In this document: positions 7,934 to 11,230 of the stretch, in pieces
How the letters are laid out: each line of letters starts with the position of its first letter
Position numbering within the stretch: position 1 is the stretch's first letter
DNA from: Hydnum rufescens UP504
Taxonomy: Eukaryota > Basidiomycota > Agaricomycetes > Cantharellales > Hydnaceae
Direction: 5' to 3'
Length of the DNA: 11,230 bases
NCBI GenBank assembly: GCA_014904985.1
Contig: MU129475.1
Span: forward strand, 1 to 11,230
Position numbers and translations under genes: made by a program
Notes under the pieces: model-generated
The model's input: the letters and a program-made list of their open reading frames with translations, nothing else
Databases searched by the model: none
What the model was told of the DNA's origin: nothing

Positions 7934-8586
7934 TTGGCCAAGCATATGGGGGATGCAACATTCAATGGGAAACCCCAGTCTCTCTACTTTTCCAACAATC
8001 ACCCTACACACCCTGGCCTTTTCAAAGGCATGGCAGTTATTCTGGAAGAGTGTGGTTATCTGAATGCCCAAACCCTCTGTCCCCAATGCCCTGACTTCAA
8101 GCACAAAAAGGGTGCTGTAAACTGCTGCTGTTGCTGGCTGCTATTCAGTGAACCAGACTTTGTCAACATTGATTCAATTCTGGAAGGCCACTGCCATGAG
8201 CATGGCTTTACTGTCTTGTTTCTTCCAAAATTCCATTGTGAGATCAATTTCATTGAAATGTGCTGGGGCTTTGCAAAGTGACTCTATTGAGAGTATACCC
8301 CCTCCACCATTGAAGATGTTGAAAAAATGCACTTAATGCTTTGGAAGCAGTCCCTCTACTGTCAATGAGAAGGTATATACATTGATGTCATTTTTCATCT
8401 TCATATATCTGCTGATTACTTAATAGGTTTTCAAATTGTGCATTGTGATACATGGATGGATATAGGCAGGGCTTGAATGGAAAAGAGGCAGCATATGCCA
8501 CAAATAAATACCAGGGACATTGCCAAATCCCAATGGAGGCAACACAGGAAGTAATTCAGGAGTTGATGAGGTCCAAAAAGGCATAG
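7934..8586 (+). pseudogene. decayed DDE-superfamily transposase, C-terminal half
   Basis: From 7934 the frame reads KHMGDATFNGKPQSLYF, HPTHPGLFKGMAVILEE, a Cys-rich stretch (CPQCPDFKHKKGAVNCCCC), LFSEPDFVNIDSILE and FLPKFHCEINFIEMCWGF. From memory this is the C-terminal catalytic part of a fungal DDE transposase; the E in FIE would be the last acidic residue of the triad. The ATTACAG ending at 7933 is a good acceptor, with TTGAC as branch site at 7911-7915, so 7934 may begin an exon. After FAK the frame meets TGA at 8279-8281 and 8288-8290, then loses one A in the A-run at 8322-8327. It goes on through a 54-nt intron to a third TGA (8446-8448), YMDGYRQGLNGKEAA, KYQGHCQIP and a TAG at 8584-8586. 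The three TGAs sit where the family usually has Arg. Missing N-terminus, stops and frameshift make it inactive. No terminal inverted repeats were found. Confidence 0.8.
8373..8426 (+). other. 54-nt intron within the transposase pseudogene
   Basis: Donor GTATAT at 8373, CTGAT branch site at 8412-8416 and TTAATAG acceptor ending at 8426. Removing it joins SMRR to FSNCAL and restores the family's continuous order, which supports a genuine ancestral intron. Confidence 0.65.
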
Positions 8587-9049
8587 TGTACTCTAGATAC
8601 ACACACAATCATCCATATTTTGAAATCCTGTATGATCTTAGTTGGGATCAACAAAGTTGGCCACTTACATCATCATTGGAGTTTGCCAGCATAGTGATGA
8701 CTTATGGATGATGGCTACCTTAGTATATAGCTCAGCTCAGGATTTCCTGATTTCCTGATCTCCTATTAAGCTTTCTCACCAACAGCAATGCCTGCATTTA
8801 ACATGATATAATCTGTATTTTCATTAGATATTTACATTGATTATCCTAAATTGAAAGGCATTTGATCAAAGTATTTTGAATGGAAATTCAAATTAGAGTG
8901 GGATTTGGGACTCTAAAGCCTTATACTTGTTTCTGAGGATGTCAAATTCAGATGTGGAATCAAGACAATGCACCCCACATGTGCTCTACAGAATATGCCC
9001 ATATTTTCATCCAGTGTGCAGATGGTGCCACCCTTTCTGATTGCAAATA
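8587..9049. other. intergenic, two small hairpins
   Basis: No gene seen. Two adjacent perfect 7 bp inverted repeats occur: TTTGAAT/ATTCAAA at 8875-8892 (4 base loop) and TTAGAGT/ACTCTAA at 8893-8916 (10 base loop). They are short enough to be chance in AT-rich DNA. Confidence 0.4.
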
Positions 9050-9260
9050 TTGGGTAACCCCCCTTTGGTAATAGCCCCCTTGCTAATACACCCCCCCCCT
9101 TTGTTGGTAACCCCCCTTGCTGGTAACACCCCCCCTGCTGGTAATACCCCCCCTTCAGAGTTACCAACCTCCCCTAACAAATCCTCCCTTGGAATTAAAC
9201 CCCCCCTCTGAAGTTAATAATCCCCTTCCCCTCCATTTAACAACCCCCCTGGACAAGTGG
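9050..9260. repeat. degenerate C-tract tandem array (G-rich on minus strand)
   Basis: Units of roughly 15-19 bp of the form TGCTGGTAA(Y)A plus five to nine C, clearest between 9050 and 9155 and decaying to C-runs in AT spacers by about 9260. The minus strand carries a row of G5-G9 tracts. Short frames through it (Pro-Leu rich on plus, GGY/QQG rich on minus) are artefacts. Confidence 0.75.
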
Positions 9261-9320
9261 ATAGACCATAACACTGAGGAGTGCCAGTACATAGGATTAT
9301 AATTACCACATAAATGTGTA

Positions 9321-9395
9321 GTCTCCTTAGCCTTGTGGTTTAAGGTAGACTTCTGCTATAATGGCATTGAGAGGTCCTGAGTGAGAGTATTTGTT
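9321..9395 (+). mobile_element. tRNA-like head of a possible SINE
   Basis: TAGCCTTGTGGTTTAAGG at 9328-9345 closely resembles the D-arm/A box of Ser or Leu tRNAs. GGTCCTGAGTG at 9373-9383 resembles a B box. The 45 base spacing is what a tRNA gene would show. The acceptor stem and anticodon arm do not fold properly and no closing 3' strand exists, so it is not a working tRNA. A tRNA-derived SINE remnant is the natural reading; I see no second copy, poly-A tail or target duplication in the window. Confidence 0.4.
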
Positions 9396-9535
9396 TTTGG
9401 TGCCTTGGTTCTCACCACACAGGATGTGCTGGCTCACTGCCCAGTTCAAACTCTGAAGGTAAGGTAATCATTGACCTAAGTCCTTTCTGTTATAGATTAA
9501 ACTCAGGATTTCCACTTCTACTCTGGACTACAGTT

Positions 9536-9877
9536 TTGAGTGTTTGTAGTATGATCCACAAGTTAAGGACTAGCTCCTTCCTTTTCTGCTTAGACCCTTC
9601 TGAGCTGCAGGACTTGTCTCTCTATTGTTCTCTCCCTCTAGCCCAGACTCAGTTGGACTTATCCAGTGTAGAAGAGAAAATGTTCAAGCCTCAAAAACCC
9701 TTTGATTTAAGCATCTCAGGAAATTGGTGTCTGCTGGCATTGAACCCCAGAAGAGAAGTGTGGCCACTCACACTAAGGCAAGAAATCTGCATTTTGGCAC
9801 ATGACTTAAGGGCAGGTGACCTAATAAAGAGGTTAGTAAGAAGAGTGATGAGTACAGCATCAGAAAGGGATGATTAA
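9536..9877 (+). CDS. possible small or remnant ORF, unknown
   Basis: A 113-codon frame beginning right after a TGA with GTG as first codon, ending at 9877. The second half (GNWCLLALNPRREVWPLTLR, then AHDLRAGDLIKRLVRRVM) looks protein-like, the first less so. No ATG in good context before it, no recognised domain. It could be a fragment of a decayed gene or chance. Confidence 0.2.
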   Translation: MSVCSMIHKLRTSSFLFCLDPSELQDLSLYCSLPLAQTQLDLSSVEEKMFKPQKPFDLSISGNWCLLALNPRREVWPLTLRQEICILAHDLRAGDLIKRLVRRVMSTASERDD

Positions 9878-9930
9878 GACAGTTGGTAAGGTGGTTAGAA
9901 ATCAGATGAGTCATGCATATGCTTGCCAAA

Positions 9931-10080
9931 GTCAGGTTCAGGTCAGGTTTTGCCCCATTTGGGCAAAACCTGAACTTAACCAAAACCTGAATCTCCTCAA
10001 TTGGCAAAACCTGAACCTAACCTGAAGAAAACCTATCTTAGGTTAGGTTCAGGTCAGGTCCAGGTTTCAAACCTGAAATC
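9931..10080. repeat. cluster of CAGGTT/AACCTG palindromes
   Basis: Three perfect inverted repeats lie in 150 bp: 13 bp arms at 9943-9955 and 9961-9973 (TCAGGTTTTGCCC, 5 base loop); 15 bp arms at 10009-10023 and 10040-10054 (ACCTGAACCTAACCT, 16 base loop); 7 bp arms at 10061-10067 and 10069-10075 (CAGGTTT, 1 base loop). GGCAAAACCTGAAC also repeats directly (9962 and 10004). This is a composite of both orientations of one hexamer-rich motif, perhaps a small palindromic transposable element. Confidence 0.8.
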
Positions 10081-10083
10081 ATG

Positions 10084-10240
10084 AGCCCCTTCAGACATGA
10101 GAAATATCTGAGCTGAACACTGATTTTAACCATAATCCAGAATGAGTCTGGCAAGTTCCAGAGTTATGTAATCAGGTTCCTTGGTGGAGAAACAGGCTAC
10201 TTTGAACTGAATTTAAACATAAAACCTCATGCAAAGTTTA
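10084..10240. other. no feature seen
   Basis: AT-rich spacer without a gene or repeat I can support. Confidence 0.4.
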
Positions 10241-10246
10241 TATTGA

Positions 10247-10267
10247 CTATACATAGTCTATGTATAG
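10247..10267. repeat. 9 bp inverted repeat, 3 base loop
   Basis: CTATACATA (10247-10255) and TATGTATAG (10259-10267) around GTC. A cruciform-prone AT-rich palindrome near the border of the minisatellite. Confidence 0.65.
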
Positions 10268-10318
10268 CATAAGAGGGCAACTACATTGACCCTTCAGGGC
10301 CCATTTTAATGTATGAAA

Positions 10319-10336
10319 CCCCCCCTTGAAGGGGGT
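10319..10336. repeat. CCCCCTT-G-AAGGGGG palindrome at the edge of the minisatellite
   Basis: 7 bp arms around a single G, within a C7 run and G5 run. The 21 bp array begins about ten bases later, so this may mark its boundary. Confidence 0.6.
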
Positions 10337-10346
10337 GAGGATATCA

Positions 10347-11230
10347 GGTTATTACCTACTACATGATCCTGAACACCTACTTCTGAGATCCTGGACACCT
10401 ACTACAGGAGACCAATTACCTACTACAGGACATTGGTTACCTACTACAGAGTTGGGATCACCTGCTACAGATTCAGATTCACCTACTATGGGATATAGAT
10501 CACCCATGCCTGATGCCAATTCACCTATTACAGCCTTCAGACTACTTGCTCCAGGCCTAGAATTACCTGCTACAGAATCTGGATTACCTACTACCCCATC
10601 CAGATCACTTACTATCCAACTTTGATCACCTACTATAGGATCCTGATCACCGCAACACATCATGGATCCCCAACTACAGGCCCAGGATCACCTACTGAAG
10701 CTGATGGAGTACCTACTACAAGATCTGGATCACCTACTACAGCACAAAAATTACCTGCTACAGCATGGGATCACCTGCTACAGAGTCAAGATCACCTACT
10801 ACAGCATATGGATCACCTATTACTGGCAGTATCACCTGCTACAGTGTTGACATTAGCTACTCCAATATTAGGTTTACCTATTACAGCATGGGGATTATCT
10901 GCTACCACATTGTGATTACCTGCTACACAATTGGAACTACCTACTATAACATTGGGATTACCTACCACCACATCTGCATTAGCTGCTAAAACATTGGGAT
11001 TACCTGCCACCACATCTGCATTACCTGCTACAGCATCAGGATCACCTACTACTGCATCAGCAGTACCTGCTACAGCTTTAGGACTACTGGCTACTGCATC
11101 AGTATTACCTGCTACCACATTCACATTACCTGTGCTGCATCAGTATTACCTACTGCAGCTTCAGCCTTACCCACTCCCACATCAGGGTTACCTGCTACAG
11201 CATGAGGAATACCTGCTACAACATTTTTAT
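10347..11230. repeat. 21 bp minisatellite, ~41 units, running off the window
   Basis: The core ACCT(A/G)CTAC recurs with 21 bp steps from 10354 to 11211, with only a handful of 19, 20 or 22 bp steps. A unit is ATTACCTGCTAC followed by a variable nine-base tail such as AGCATCAGG, CACATCTGC or AACATTGGG. Because 21 is seven codons, several frames on both strands stay open for about 100 codons and encode seven-residue repeats (VAGNPDV-like on minus, SPTTxxG-like on plus). No start, splice or terminal sequence argues for a gene, though an exon of a repetitive protein extending past the window cannot be excluded. Confidence 0.9.

Noticed and set aside
8520..8711. 63-codon frame over the transposase C-terminus
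   Set aside because: It is in a different frame from the conserved transposase peptide, so it is a shadow.
10009..10054. Telomere-like TTAGG repeats
   Set aside because: TTAGG and AGGTT words occur only as parts of inverted repeats; there is no tandem TTAGGG array.
10326..11124. Four or five ~100-codon frames on both strands
   Set aside because: All follow from a 21 bp repeat lacking stops; being open on both strands at once argues against any one being a gene. Kept only as a finding.
10347..11230. CRISPR array
   Set aside because: Units are 21 bp and contiguous with no unique spacers, and the context is eukaryotic.

Overview
The window looks like a repeat-rich, gene-poor stretch of a basidiomycete (probably agaricomycete) nuclear genome. 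The signs are a decayed DDE-type transposase whose surviving peptide blocks (HPTHPGLFKGM, FLPKFHCEINFIE, GLNGKEAA) match, from memory, a transposase family common in mushroom-forming fungi; very short introns (45-54 nt) with GTRNGT donors, CTNAY-like branch sites and YAG acceptors; and a dense mixture of satellites, palindromes and broken reading frames. No bacterial features, rRNA, functional tRNA or CRISPR are seen.

Layout. 1-398 is the 3' end of a protein gene entering from the left. 399-1010 is pyrimidine-rich intergenic DNA with a short ATGT microsatellite. 1016-1500 is a seven-copy tandem array of about 74 bp units, six of which can fold into the same nested hairpin. Immediately after it, 1545-3690 carries a large but frame-interrupted gene for an acidic, Ser/Pro-rich protein with a basic C-terminal tail. 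It resembles, from memory only, the accessory proteins found with KDZ-type transposons of basidiomycetes. It is either a pseudogene or an unusually spliced gene. 3691-5720 has no convincing gene, but holds a GGGCCCC minisatellite, inverted repeats, diverged short duplications and two textbook intron signatures with no exons to match. 5721-6436 on the minus strand is a decayed gene of unknown function. 6524-7014 is three units of a 162 bp satellite. 7934-8586 is the decayed transposase. 9050-9260 is a degenerate C-tract array, 9321-9395 a tRNA-like (SINE-like) head, 9931-10080 a cluster of CAGGTT-based palindromes, and 10347 to the window end a 21 bp minisatellite of about 41 units.

How the parts fit together: there is no operon or pathway here. 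The common theme is transposon decay. In both decayed genes whose reading I could follow (5721-6436 minus, 7934-8586 plus), every internal stop is TGA. In the transposase these fall where the family has Arg, which fits CGA to TGA change at methylated CpG. The most unusual structures are the hairpin array at 1016-1500, directly upstream of the interrupted gene, and the strictly phased 21 bp and 162 bp arrays.
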